Below are positions 57,219 to 64,000 of a stretch of DNA of 64,000 nt, one piece after another. Location: assembly GCF_004362515.1 (NCBI RefSeq), contig NZ_SNXU01000001.1, positions 3,968,001 to 4,032,000 of the forward strand, in the 5' to 3' direction. The position numbers and the translations under genes are program-made. The notes under the pieces were generated by a model. That model had not been told where the DNA came from. It did no database searches and saw only the letters and a list, made by a program, of their open reading frames with translations. The stretch's first letter is position 1. Each line of letters starts with the position of its first letter. The stretch comes from Actinokineospora alba. Lineage in GTDB: Bacteria > Actinomycetota > Actinomycetes > Mycobacteriales > Pseudonocardiaceae.

Positions 57219-57869
57219 TCAGCTGACGGGTTCGAGCGCCGCTTCCTCGGTGACAGCGGCCTTCTTCTTGCGCTTCTTCACGGTGTGCACGATGAGGCCG
57301 CCGATCACGACCACGCCGAGCAGGACCAGGCCGCCGGTCGACAGCGCGCCCTCGATGCGCTTGGCTGCCTCGCCGAGAGCGGCGCCGATGCTGATGTGGA
57401 TGGCCGACCAGCAAGCCGCCCCCGCGACCACGGCGGGCAGGAACTTGCGGTACGGGAGGCCGGACGTGCCCGCCGCCGCCGGGGTCAGGGTGCGCACCAC
57501 CGGCATGAAGCGGGCGAAGAACACCGCCCACGCGCCGCGCCTGCGGAGGATGTCGGTGGCCTTGTCCCAGCCCTCGGTGCCGTACTTCTGGATCAGCTTG
57601 GTCTCGCGCAGCTTCGGGCCGAAGCGGCGGCCGATGAAGTAGCCGATCGAGTCGCCGATGCCCGCGCAGACCGTGACCACGAGCCACAGCAACAGGAAGC
57701 GCGGGGCGCTGTTGACGGTCGTGGAGGCCACCAGCAGCCCCGCCTCACCCGGTGCGATGAAGCCCAGGCCGATGGTGCACTCCGCCAGCACCAGACCGCC
57801 TGTCGCCGCCACGAGAGCAGGCTGCGGCAGTGCCTGGAGCCATTCGAGCACGTCGGTAACCAAAGCCAC
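57219..57869 (-). CDS. DedA-family membrane protein
   Basis: A 216-residue DedA (SNARE-associated/VTT) protein: GGLVLAECTIGLGFIAPGEAGLLVAS with the conserved E/PGE stretch, LVVTVCAGIGDSIGYFIGRRFGP, RRRGAWAVFFARFMPVVRTLTPAAAGTSGLPYRKFLPAVV, and a C-terminal transmembrane helix with a Lys-rich tail. Members are thought to scramble or flip lipid carriers such as undecaprenyl phosphate. The start is GTG at 57869. It follows lipA in the same direction but is separated by a hairpin. Confidence 0.92.
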   Translation of the reverse strand: MALVTDVLEWLQALPQPALVAATGGLVLAECTIGLGFIAPGEAGLLVASTTVNSAPRFLLLWLVVTVCAGIGDSIGYFIGRRFGPKLRETKLIQKYGTEGWDKATDILRRRGAWAVFFARFMPVVRTLTPAAAGTSGLPYRKFLPAVVAGAACWSAIHISIGAALGEAAKRIEGALSTGGLVLLGVVVIGGLIVHTVKKRKKKAAVTEEAALEPVS

Positions 57870-57961
57870 GGTCGATCCCCCTCAAGAATCGGCGCCGGAC
57901 CACCCGGCGCCGCACGAAGTCTCTCGTTTGGAGGGAGCCTGGCATAACAGGGTTCCCCCTG

Positions 57962-57983
57962 AGATCGGACCGAGATCCGATCT
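57962..57983 (-). terminator. Hairpin after lipA
   Basis: AGATCGGA-CCGAGA-TCCGATCT is a perfect 8-bp inverted repeat about 20 bp after the lipA stop, in the gap before the DedA gene. Confidence 0.6.
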
Positions 57984-58004
57984 TCGGGTCATCCTGTGGT
58001 CTGA

Positions 58005-59006
58005 CTACCGCTTGAGCAGCGCGCTGATCTCCTGGCTCGCCGAGCCCGCCTGCGCGAGGTGCCGCAGGTTCTCCGGGACCTCGTCGCCGCGGTGTTCGAC
58101 GGCCTGGGTGTAGAGGCGGCCCGCGCGGTACGACGAGCGCACCAGCGGCCCGGCCATGACCCCGGCGAAGCCGAGCGCCTCCGCGGTTTCCTTGTGCTGC
58201 AGGAACTCCTCGGGCTTGACCCACCGGTCGATCGGGTGGTGGCGCACGCTCGGGCGCAGGTACTGGGTGATCGTGATGATGTCGCACCCGGCGTCGTGCA
58301 GGTCGCTGAGCGCCTCGGTGACCTCTTCGGGCGTCTCGCCCATGCCGAGGATCAGGTTCGACTTGGTGATCAGCCCGAAGTCACGCGCCTCGGTGATCAC
58401 CTGCAGCGAACGCTCGTAGCGGAACGCCGGGCGGATGCGCTTGAAGATCCGCGGGACGGTCTCCAGGTTGTGCGCCAGCACCTGCGGGCGCGAGCCGAAG
58501 ACCTCGGCCAGCTGGTCCGGTTCGGCGTTGAAGTCCGGGATCAGCAGCTCGACACCGGTGCCCGGGTTGAGCGCGTGGATCTGTCGGACCGTCTCGGCGT
58601 AGAGCCACGCGCCGCCGTCGTCGAGGTCGTCGCGGGCGACGCCGGTGATCGTCGAGTAGCGCAGGCCCATCGCCTGCACCGACTCGGCGACGCGGCGGGG
58701 CTCGTCGCGGTCGAGGTCGGACGGTTTGCCGGTGTCGATCTGGCAGAAGTCGCAGCGCCGGGTGCACTGCTCACCGCCGATGAGGAACGTGGCCTCGCGG
58801 TCTTCCCAGCATTCGTAGATGTTGGGACAGCCCGCCTCCTCGCAGACCGTATGCAGGCCCTCGCGGCGGACGAGGCCCTTGAGTTCACGGAACTCGGGCC
58901 CCATCTTCGCGCGGGTCTTGATCCACGAAGGCTTCTTCTCGATCGGGGTCTGGCTGTTGCGCACTTCCAGGCGCAGCATCTTCCGACCCTCAGGCGCAAC
59001 CGTCAC
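58005..59006 (-). CDS. lipA: Lipoyl synthase
   Basis: A 333-residue radical SAM enzyme that inserts two sulfurs into octanoyl-E2 or octanoyl-GcvH. The auxiliary cluster Cys set is CEEAGCPNIYECWEDREATFLIGGEQCTRRCDFCQI, including the radical-SAM CxxxCxxC (CTRRCDFC). GLRYSTITGVARDDLDDGGA, LIPDFNAEPDQL, LAHNLETVPRIFKRIRPA and SNLILGMGETPEEV are all conserved. The GTG at 59006 begins the typical actinobacterial N-terminus (MTVAPEGRKMLRLEVRN). Its product is needed by AceE's partner E2. Confidence 0.97.
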   Translation of the reverse strand: MTVAPEGRKMLRLEVRNSQTPIEKKPSWIKTRAKMGPEFRELKGLVRREGLHTVCEEAGCPNIYECWEDREATFLIGGEQCTRRCDFCQIDTGKPSDLDRDEPRRVAESVQAMGLRYSTITGVARDDLDDGGAWLYAETVRQIHALNPGTGVELLIPDFNAEPDQLAEVFGSRPQVLAHNLETVPRIFKRIRPAFRYERSLQVITEARDFGLITKSNLILGMGETPEEVTEALSDLHDAGCDIITITQYLRPSVRHHPIDRWVKPEEFLQHKETAEALGFAGVMAGPLVRSSYRAGRLYTQAVEHRGDEVPENLRHLAQAGSASQEISALLKR

Positions 59007-59051
59007 GGCGTCAGGCTACGCCCACGATCGGCGTGACTGGTATCACGTAGG

Positions 59052-59981
59052 TCACTCCGGGTCCGGCGAAACGCCGGTCAGGTCGGCGCTCCGCTGCCAC
59101 AATGTCCGGCCAAGATCGGGGTTTACCGCCGCTGCCCTCGGCTTCGCCCGCCCGGGAGCGCCGAAGACCTCACCCGGTCCGGTCGGGCCGAAGTACTCGC
59201 CACCCCGCACGTCGGGCGCCGTGGCGGCGTAGAGCTGGGGCAGCGCGCCGCGCTCGACGGACTGGGTGATGAGCTTGTTCCCGAGGCTCACGACCTTGGA
59301 CACCGCGCCGCCGAGCGGCCCGGGGACGCGCAGCCGGGCCGAGTTGACGGCGAGGTCGGTCTCGGTCATGCCGGGATGCGCCGCGACGCTGATCACCGTC
59401 TCGCCCGCGGCGAGCAGCCGCCGGTCGAGCTCGATGGCGAACAGCAGGTTCGCCAGCTTGGACTGCGCGTACGCGGCGGCGGCGTTGTAGCCGCGGCGCT
59501 CGAAGTTCAGGTCGTCGACGTCGATGCGGCCGGAGCGGTGGGCGATGCTCGACAGCGTCACCACCCGCGCGTCCGGCACGCCGCGCAGCGCGGGCATCAG
59601 CAGCCACGTGAGCGCGGCGTGGCCGAGGTGGTTGGTGCCGATCTGCAGCTCGAAGCCGTCGGCCGTGGTGGCCTTGGGCGTGCCCATCACCCCGGCGTTG
59701 TTCATCAGCACGTCGAGCCGGTCGCCGGTGCGTTCGCGGACCTCCGCGGCGGCCTTGCGGACCGACGCCAGGTCGGCGAGGTCGATCTCGAGCAGCTCGG
59801 CCGCGCCGTCGATGGCCGCGATCGCCGCCCGGCCGCGCTCCAGCGACCGGGCTCCGACGAACACGTGCGCGCCTTTGGCCGCCAGCACCTGGGCGCTGCG
59901 CAGCCCCAAGCCGGAGTTCGCTCCGGTGATCAGGACAGTGCGGCCGCCCAGGTCGGGCAGGTCGGCTTCGGACCACGTCAT
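59052..59981 (-). CDS. Short-chain dehydrogenase/reductase
   Basis: A 309-residue Rossmann-fold oxidoreductase of the retinol-dehydrogenase-like SDR group: GGRTVLITGANSGLGLRSAQVLAAKGAHV (TGxxxGxG), MNNAGVMGTPKATTADGFELQIGTNHLGHAALTWLL, catalytic Ser in VTLSSIAH, and the YAQSKLANLLFAIELDRRL active site (Tyr-x3-Lys). The ATG at 59981 follows GGAGGG. No substrate can be assigned. It stands between lipA and a hypothetical gene on the same strand. Confidence 0.93.
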   Translation of the reverse strand: MTWSEADLPDLGGRTVLITGANSGLGLRSAQVLAAKGAHVFVGARSLERGRAAIAAIDGAAELLEIDLADLASVRKAAAEVRERTGDRLDVLMNNAGVMGTPKATTADGFELQIGTNHLGHAALTWLLMPALRGVPDARVVTLSSIAHRSGRIDVDDLNFERRGYNAAAAYAQSKLANLLFAIELDRRLLAAGETVISVAAHPGMTETDLAVNSARLRVPGPLGGAVSKVVSLGNKLITQSVERGALPQLYAATAPDVRGGEYFGPTGPGEVFGAPGRAKPRAAAVNPDLGRTLWQRSADLTGVSPDPE

Positions 59982-60038
59982 CGTGCCCTCCAAAGGTCTA
60001 CTCCCACCGACCCTAGGAACAGTGGGCTGAGAGCGCGC

Positions 60039-60560
60039 TCAGGCGCTCGCGACCAGCCTGCGGAACAGCTGCTCGACCGGGTGCCTGCGGCGCTCGGGGC
60101 GGTCCGGCGCGCTGCGCACCAGGGCGACGAACGCGGCGCCCACCCGGGTGATCTCGTCGCGGGTCTCGTGCGGCTCGGCCAGGCCCGCGGCGAGCGCGAG
60201 CATGCGGTGTTCGCTCTCGACACCCGGGCGCAGCGCGCTCGGGTAGGTCTCGATGCCCTGGTCGACGAGCCTGCGCAGGACCGGGAACTCGGTGGCGGTG
60301 GTGCGCCACGCCCGGGAGACGGCGTCGACCGGGTCGATCGACGGGTCGCGCTCGGCCTCGGCCTGCGCCAGGCCGAGCCTGCCGGTCAGCTTCAGGGTCC
60401 ACTTGTAGTGCAGGGCGAGCAGCAGCTCCTCGGGGCCGGTGAAGACCTCGACGGCCTCCGGCACCTCGGCGAACGGCAGCTCCCCGCTCGGGTTGTTCTC
60501 GGCGTACTCGACGATGGCTTCCATCGCGTCGCGCCTGCGGTAGTAGTCGTTCCAGCTCAT
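60039..60560 (-). CDS. Hypothetical protein divergent from a TetR regulator
   Basis: A 173-residue helical protein: MSWNDYYRRRDAMEAIVEYA, ELPFAEVPEAVEVFTGPEEL then LLALHYKWTLKLTGRLGLAQ, and HPVEQLFRRLVASA at the end. I do not recognise the family, but the composition looks like small actinobacterial proteins encoded beside TetR regulators. The ATG at 60560 has AGGA upstream with good spacing; an ATG at 60593 is also in frame. The shared 120-bp promoter contains a row of inverted TACCG/CGGTA repeats, so the divergent regulator probably controls it. Confidence 0.65.
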   Translation of the reverse strand: MSWNDYYRRRDAMEAIVEYAENNPSGELPFAEVPEAVEVFTGPEELLLALHYKWTLKLTGRLGLAQAEAERDPSIDPVDAVSRAWRTTATEFPVLRRLVDQGIETYPSALRPGVESEHRMLALAAGLAEPHETRDEITRVGAAFVALVRSAPDRPERRRHPVEQLFRRLVASA

Positions 60561-60591
60561 GGCTTCCTGGCTCCCCTCCGTGACCTCGGCC

Positions 60592-60675
60592 ATACCGTGG
60601 GTTTCCGGCATACCGTCGGTACGGAACCGATACCGCCAACCTACCACGGGTACGTACCGCCGGTATGTCGTACCG
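60592..60675. promoter_or_regulatory. TetR operator array in a divergent promoter
   Basis: Repeated TACCG/CGGTA half sites: TACCG-T-CGGTA (60611-60621), the palindrome GGTACGTACC (60649-60658), and CGGTA-TGTCG-TACCG (60661-60675), the last ending nine bases before the TetR ATG. They are likely binding sites for the TetR protein, controlling itself and the divergent gene. Confidence 0.6.
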
Positions 60676-60683
60676 TTGTGAAT

Positions 60684-61334
60684 ATGGCGACAGCGCAGTC
60701 GAGGCGAGTGGATTACAGCGAAAGCACCAGGCAGGCCCTGGTGGACTCCGCGGTGTATTTGTTCACCAAGCGTGGGTATTCCGCTACCTCACTCGATGTC
60801 ATCGCCAAACGCGCCCGAGTGACGAAGGGTGCGCTCTACCACCACTTCAGCGGCAAACAAGCCCTGTTCGAGGCCGCTTTCGGGGCCGTTGAGACGGGGG
60901 TGATGGGCCGTTTGGCCGAAGTCGTCGCCGGGCCCGGCAGTGCTTGGGACAGGGCTATGGCCGGTATCCAGGCATATATCAAAATGTGCATGGAACCGTC
61001 GTATCAGCGAATCGCCATCCACGAGGGTCCGGTGGTGATGGGATGGGAACGCTGGCGTGAAGCGGAGGAGCATTTCAGTTACGGGATTGTGAAGGCCGCG
61101 CTGGAGTCGCTGATCGAGGCGGGGGAAATCGAGGAATTGCCCATCGAGGTGACCACCCGCATCCTCTTCGGCGCCCTATCATCCGGGGCCACGATCATCG
61201 CGGGCTCCGAGGACCCGAAGCGGGCGGCCGCGGAGGTCGGCACCACGATCACCCGGGTACTGGAGGGCCTGCGCACGCAGGCGGCGCCTGAGTCGGGGGA
61301 CGGGGTCGCACCGGTTCGGCGCCTGCGCGGATAA
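60684..61334 (+). CDS. TetR/AcrR-family transcriptional regulator
   Basis: A 216-residue repressor. The N-terminal HTH is classic: STRQALVDSAVYLFTKRGYSATSLDVIAKRARVTKGALYHHFSGKQALFEAAF. The ligand domain holds AIHEGPVVMGWERWREAEEHFSYG and ILFGALSSGATIIAG, a variant common in actinobacterial multidrug- and lipid-linked regulators. The ATG at 60684 is preceded by TGTGAAT without a good ribosome-binding site; conserved sequence starts about 12 residues later. It is divergently transcribed from a hypothetical gene across an operator array. Confidence 0.93.
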   Translation: MATAQSRRVDYSESTRQALVDSAVYLFTKRGYSATSLDVIAKRARVTKGALYHHFSGKQALFEAAFGAVETGVMGRLAEVVAGPGSAWDRAMAGIQAYIKMCMEPSYQRIAIHEGPVVMGWERWREAEEHFSYGIVKAALESLIEAGEIEELPIEVTTRILFGALSSGATIIAGSEDPKRAAAEVGTTITRVLEGLRTQAAPESGDGVAPVRRLRG

Positions 61335-61386
61335 CGTCTGGCAGGTCACCGGCGATTTCCCTGGTGAGCTCACTGGGGAGGCCGAG

Positions 61387-62427
61387 ATCGAATCGACCAC
61401 GGACGTCGTCCGCGCGCCATTTACCGACCGTCCGGCACTATCCGACCCGACTACGGCGATCCTGCTGCGCAACCGCGAACGCCAGCGCAAGATCAACACC
61501 TTCGCGTTGGTCGGCAGCAGCGTGATGCTCGTTCCCGCCCTGATCCTGGCCTTGGCGATCGGCGAATTTCGTCCGGTCAGTGCCCCTCAGGTCTTCGTGC
61601 TGGCGACGTTTCTCGTGATCCGGCGGCGGACCGTCGGCGGGTTGTCCGCGGGAAAGCGCCTGCTCGCGGAGCAGGCTTGGCGGCCAGTATCGGCACGGGT
61701 GGTCCGCGCGGGCCGGTGGTGGCTTGGCTGCCGGATCGAGGTGACTGACGGCGACTCCGTGGGTGTGCTGTTGGTGACTGGATTGACCCGAGCCCATGCC
61801 GCGGTGATCGCCCGCACCGGATCGGTCTGGGTGGTGGGGGACGTCATGGGAGTCGCGGTCGTCCGCGTCGACGGATCGCATGAACCTTGGCAGGCGAAGG
61901 CGCCGCGTTGGACGCGGTCACCGAGACTGTTCGCCGCCGGCCAGGACCCCACGATGATGCTGGCCCGTCGGATCCAGCGGGCGATGTCTTTGCAGTGGGC
62001 GAATCTCGCCTGGTTGCCGATCTTCGTGGCACTGGGTGTTTGGGCGTTTCCGGACCGCCCGTGGGTTGTGGTGGCCTGGGTGCTTCTCTTCGCGGCCGTG
62101 ATGATCGCAGCCGTTGCTTTTCGGCTCCATCGCCACCCGATGCTGCATCGGCTGCCCGAACTTGTCGAAGCAGGCCCGTGGACGCCCGTTCAGGCGAGCC
62201 TTCGGCCGTGGCAGGCGCGGACGGACGACACCGCTCAGGCGTCGGCGGTGATCCGGCTCGCCGATGGGCGGACGATGACCGCCGACATGCGGTCGGCGTC
62301 GGTGGACCTGCTCGGGACGGTGTGGGACACCGGCACGCTGTGGTTCGCGGGGGAGCCGGAGCCGGGCAAGACCATGGCCGCGGGGTACCCCGGATACCCG
62401 CTGCTGGCCGTGGCGGTGATCCGATGA
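61387..62427 (+). CDS. Paralogous membrane protein 1 of 3, possible ATC start
   Basis: A membrane protein of about 346 residues, the first of three tandem paralogues. The conserved block TDRPALSDPTTAILL lies before the first canonical start codon (TTG 61507), so the gene must begin upstream. The only good ribosome-binding site, GGGGAGG, precedes an ATC at 61387, which is either a rare start codon or a mutated ATG. Conserved paralogue features: RPVSARVVRAGR, ITG-like LTRAHAAVIARTGSVWVVGD, two hydrophobic hairpins (61500s and around ANLAWLPIFVALGVWAFP), and the end ADGRTMTADMRSASVDLLGT and AGYPGYPLLAVAVIR. Its function is unknown. The stop overlaps the next ATG. Confidence 0.65.
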   Translation: MESTTDVVRAPFTDRPALSDPTTAILLRNRERQRKINTFALVGSSVMLVPALILALAIGEFRPVSAPQVFVLATFLVIRRRTVGGLSAGKRLLAEQAWRPVSARVVRAGRWWLGCRIEVTDGDSVGVLLVTGLTRAHAAVIARTGSVWVVGDVMGVAVVRVDGSHEPWQAKAPRWTRSPRLFAAGQDPTMMLARRIQRAMSLQWANLAWLPIFVALGVWAFPDRPWVVVAWVLLFAAVMIAAVAFRLHRHPMLHRLPELVEAGPWTPVQASLRPWQARTDDTAQASAVIRLADGRTMTADMRSASVDLLGTVWDTGTLWFAGEPEPGKTMAAGYPGYPLLAVAVIR

Positions 62428-63437
62428 CCGTCGCCTCGCTCCACGAGCCCGCCCAAGATCGGCCCGCTATGGCCGACTTGACGACGGCGATCCTGTTCGA
62501 CCTGATGCGCCAGCGCGCATGGCGCCTTGTGGCCGCATGCGTCCTCATCGCGGTGGCGATAGGTCCGTTGGCCGCGCTCACGGCTCACGGTCTTGAAGAG
62601 AATCCCCCGTACCCGCTGGCGAGCGGTCTCGTCCTCATCTGGATCTTCGCGGCGTTCAACTCACTGTGGATCTTGTGGGTTCCTCGCTCGGCGCCGCTGC
62701 TGCGGACGTGGGCTTGGCGCCCGGCGCGAGCCCGTGTGGTGCGGGCGGGACGCCCCTCCTTCACCTCGCTGATCGAGTGCGACGGCGACCTCGTTCTGCG
62801 GGTCGACAGGCTGTCCCCTGCACACCACGCGCTCATCGCCCGGACTGGCCGGGTGTGGGTCGTCGGTTGCGACGACAAGGGCTGGGCGGCGGTGCGGGTG
62901 GACGGCTCGCACGTGGTGTTCCCAGCGCGGCGGGCCAAGGTGTCGCGGGAAGTGCCCGTGCAGGCGGAAGGCGACGTCACGGCGCTCACTGCCGCGCGGA
63001 TGCGTTTTGGCGCCACGGCCCAAATCTGCTTACTTTCCGGGGTATTGGCGTGGACGGCGGTGATGCTCGCGCTGGATGTCCGCCTGACCTACTTGGGCAG
63101 CATCCTCGGCCTTTCGGTGGCGATGGCGGCCAAGCGACGCTTCTCGCTCGTCGACCGAAAGCTGCCCGCGTTGGTCGCGGACGCTGAGTGGTGTGAGCTG
63201 CCGGTCTCGATGAACCCCTGGTTCTGGCGGGAGGACGGCACTTCGACGGCTGAGGGTGTGGTCGCGCTGCCGGACGGTCGCACGCTCGCCCTGCGAATGC
63301 CCAACGCCACCGTCGATCTGCTCGGCACCATCTACGAAAGGGGAACAGGATGGTTCTCGGCGCCCCCCGCGAGCGGGAAGACCGTGGCGGTGGGATTCCC
63401 CGGGTATCCGCTGCTGGCCGTGGCCACGATCCGATGA
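62424..63437 (+). CDS. Paralogous membrane protein 2 of 3
   Basis: A 337-residue paralogue of its neighbours. QDRPAMADLTTAILF near the N-terminus, two transmembrane helices (LVAACVLIAVAIGPLAAL, LVLIWIFAAFNSLWILWV), the soluble block RPARARVVRAGR ... RLSPAHHALIARTGRVWVVG then AAVRVDGSHVVFPARR, a second hydrophobic pair (ICLLSGVLAWTAVMLALDV), and the closing LPDGRTLALRMPNATVDLLG with VGFPGYPLLAVATIR. No family is known to me. The ATG overlaps the upstream stop, and its own stop overlaps the third paralogue (ATGA each), so the three are translated as a unit. Confidence 0.8.
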   Translation: MTVASLHEPAQDRPAMADLTTAILFDLMRQRAWRLVAACVLIAVAIGPLAALTAHGLEENPPYPLASGLVLIWIFAAFNSLWILWVPRSAPLLRTWAWRPARARVVRAGRPSFTSLIECDGDLVLRVDRLSPAHHALIARTGRVWVVGCDDKGWAAVRVDGSHVVFPARRAKVSREVPVQAEGDVTALTAARMRFGATAQICLLSGVLAWTAVMLALDVRLTYLGSILGLSVAMAAKRRFSLVDRKLPALVADAEWCELPVSMNPWFWREDGTSTAEGVVALPDGRTLALRMPNATVDLLGTIYERGTGWFSAPPASGKTVAVGFPGYPLLAVATIR

Positions 63438-64000
63438 CCATCACCGAGCCCCGAACCGACCGGCCGGCCATGGCCGACCCGACGACGGCTGCACTGTTCC
63501 GCGCGCATCGCCGGGACGGGATCGTCCTGGTCTGCGCCGGACTGCTCCTGCCGTTGTGCGGCTGGTTCATGCTGTCGCTGGACGATGGCGGGTATTCGAC
63601 GCCACTCATGCTCGGGTTCGGCGTGCTCGGGCTCGTCATCGCCGCGCGGGTCCGACTGTGGGTTCGCTGGCTGCGGCCCGGTGGACAGCTGCTGCGGGCG
63701 GAGGCCTGGCGCCCGGTCGCCGCGCGGGTGGCGCGGGCGGGCAGGCCGTGGTGGAACTCGGATGTGCGCCTCGACGATGGCACCGCGCTGCGGGTGACCG
63801 AGCTGACTGCCGCCCACCACGCGTTGATCGCGCGAACCGGTCGGGTGTGGGTGGTCGGACCGGACGACTCCGGCTGGGCTGCCCTGCGCGTCGACGGTGT
63901 GCGGAATGCGTTGCCCGCCCAACGGATCCGCGGAGCGGTAGGCCAGCCGCCGGTGGCCGGGGACGTGACGGCCCTCGCCGCCGCGCAGCTGCGCGCACGG
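63434..64000 (+). CDS. Paralogous membrane protein 3 of 3 (cut by window end)
   Basis: The first 189 residues of a third paralogue: TDRPAMADPTTAALFRAHRR, a hydrophobic hairpin (GIVLVCAGLLLPLCGWFML, PLMLGFGVLGLVIAARV), then RPVAARVARAGR ... ELTAAHHALIARTGRVWVVG and AALRVDGVRNALPAQR. It continues past the window end with no stop. The ATG overlaps the preceding stop by 4 nt. Sequence identity with the second paralogue is strong in the HHALIARTGRVWVVG block, which points to recent tandem duplication. Confidence 0.8.
   Translation, partial: MTITEPRTDRPAMADPTTAALFRAHRRDGIVLVCAGLLLPLCGWFMLSLDDGGYSTPLMLGFGVLGLVIAARVRLWVRWLRPGGQLLRAEAWRPVAARVARAGRPWWNSDVRLDDGTALRVTELTAAHHALIARTGRVWVVGPDDSGWAALRVDGVRNALPAQRIRGAVGQPPVAGDVTALAAAQLRAR

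Overview
The window is chromosomal DNA from a GC-rich actinomycete, most likely of the order Pseudonocardiales (an Actinokineospora/Saccharothrix/Lentzea-like organism). The evidence is the very high G+C third-codon positions, frequent GTG and TTG starts, 4-nt ATGA/GTGA gene overlaps, and actinobacterial marker families: Lsr2, DUF3145, DUF3052, a DUF3558 lipoprotein, homodimeric AceE, a three-part PntAA/PntAB/PntB, and a fabD-fabH-acpP-fabF-accD cluster next to a PucR-type regulator. No gene fixes the species.

Layout. 1-3.5 kb: the end of what looks like a small peptide-type biosynthetic locus (PLP enzyme, MFS exporter, ATP-grasp ligase), followed by debris (a LuxR-type HTH fragment with a stop codon and a frameshifted PIN-domain toxin gene). 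4.3-7.0 kb: proton-translocating transhydrogenase. 7-19 kb: a YwaF-like membrane protein, a dimeric A/B-barrel protein, pyruvate phosphate dikinase, a giant MalT/SARP-type regulator and a large secreted metzincin-like metalloprotease. 19-30.7 kb: a NarL-type two-component system, a PAC2 protein, a DUF2236 oxygenase-like protein, Lsr2, a pair of fluoride channels, a secreted subtilase and small conserved proteins. 30.7-38.7 kb: fatty acid synthase II with its likely regulator, then a YidC-type insertase. 38.8-47.5 kb: a LuxR/TPR regulator, a CmpX-like membrane protein, NDH-2, AceE, DUF3052 and an AhpE-type peroxiredoxin.

47.5-55.6 kb, right after tRNA-Val(TAC), is an accessory island. On the minus strand a tightly overlapped set of small genes (including a resolvase-like protein without an obvious catalytic serine and a 33-residue membrane peptide) leads into a deaminase toxin of the SCP1.201/DddA type and an Imm1 immunity protein. 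A XRE/TPR regulator and a HAD phosphatase are divergent next to it, and an AT-richer gene encodes a zinc-hook AAA ATPase resembling RloC/PrrC-type nucleases. This is the most likely place for an undescribed defence or conflict system.

55.6-64 kb: a zinc-ribbon membrane protein, DUF3558 lipoprotein, DedA protein, lipoyl synthase (which with AceE links to 2-oxoacid dehydrogenases), an SDR enzyme, a TetR regulator with an operator-rich divergent promoter, and three tandem paralogous membrane proteins, the last cut by the window end.

A further theme is a set of intergenic repeats between convergent genes. A roughly 21-nt modular unit occurs at 7.05, 21.6 and 43.2 kb; at 21.6 kb it forms a perfect 54-bp inverted repeat that contains both stop codons, and at two loci it has given unrelated proteins the same ten-residue C-terminal tail.
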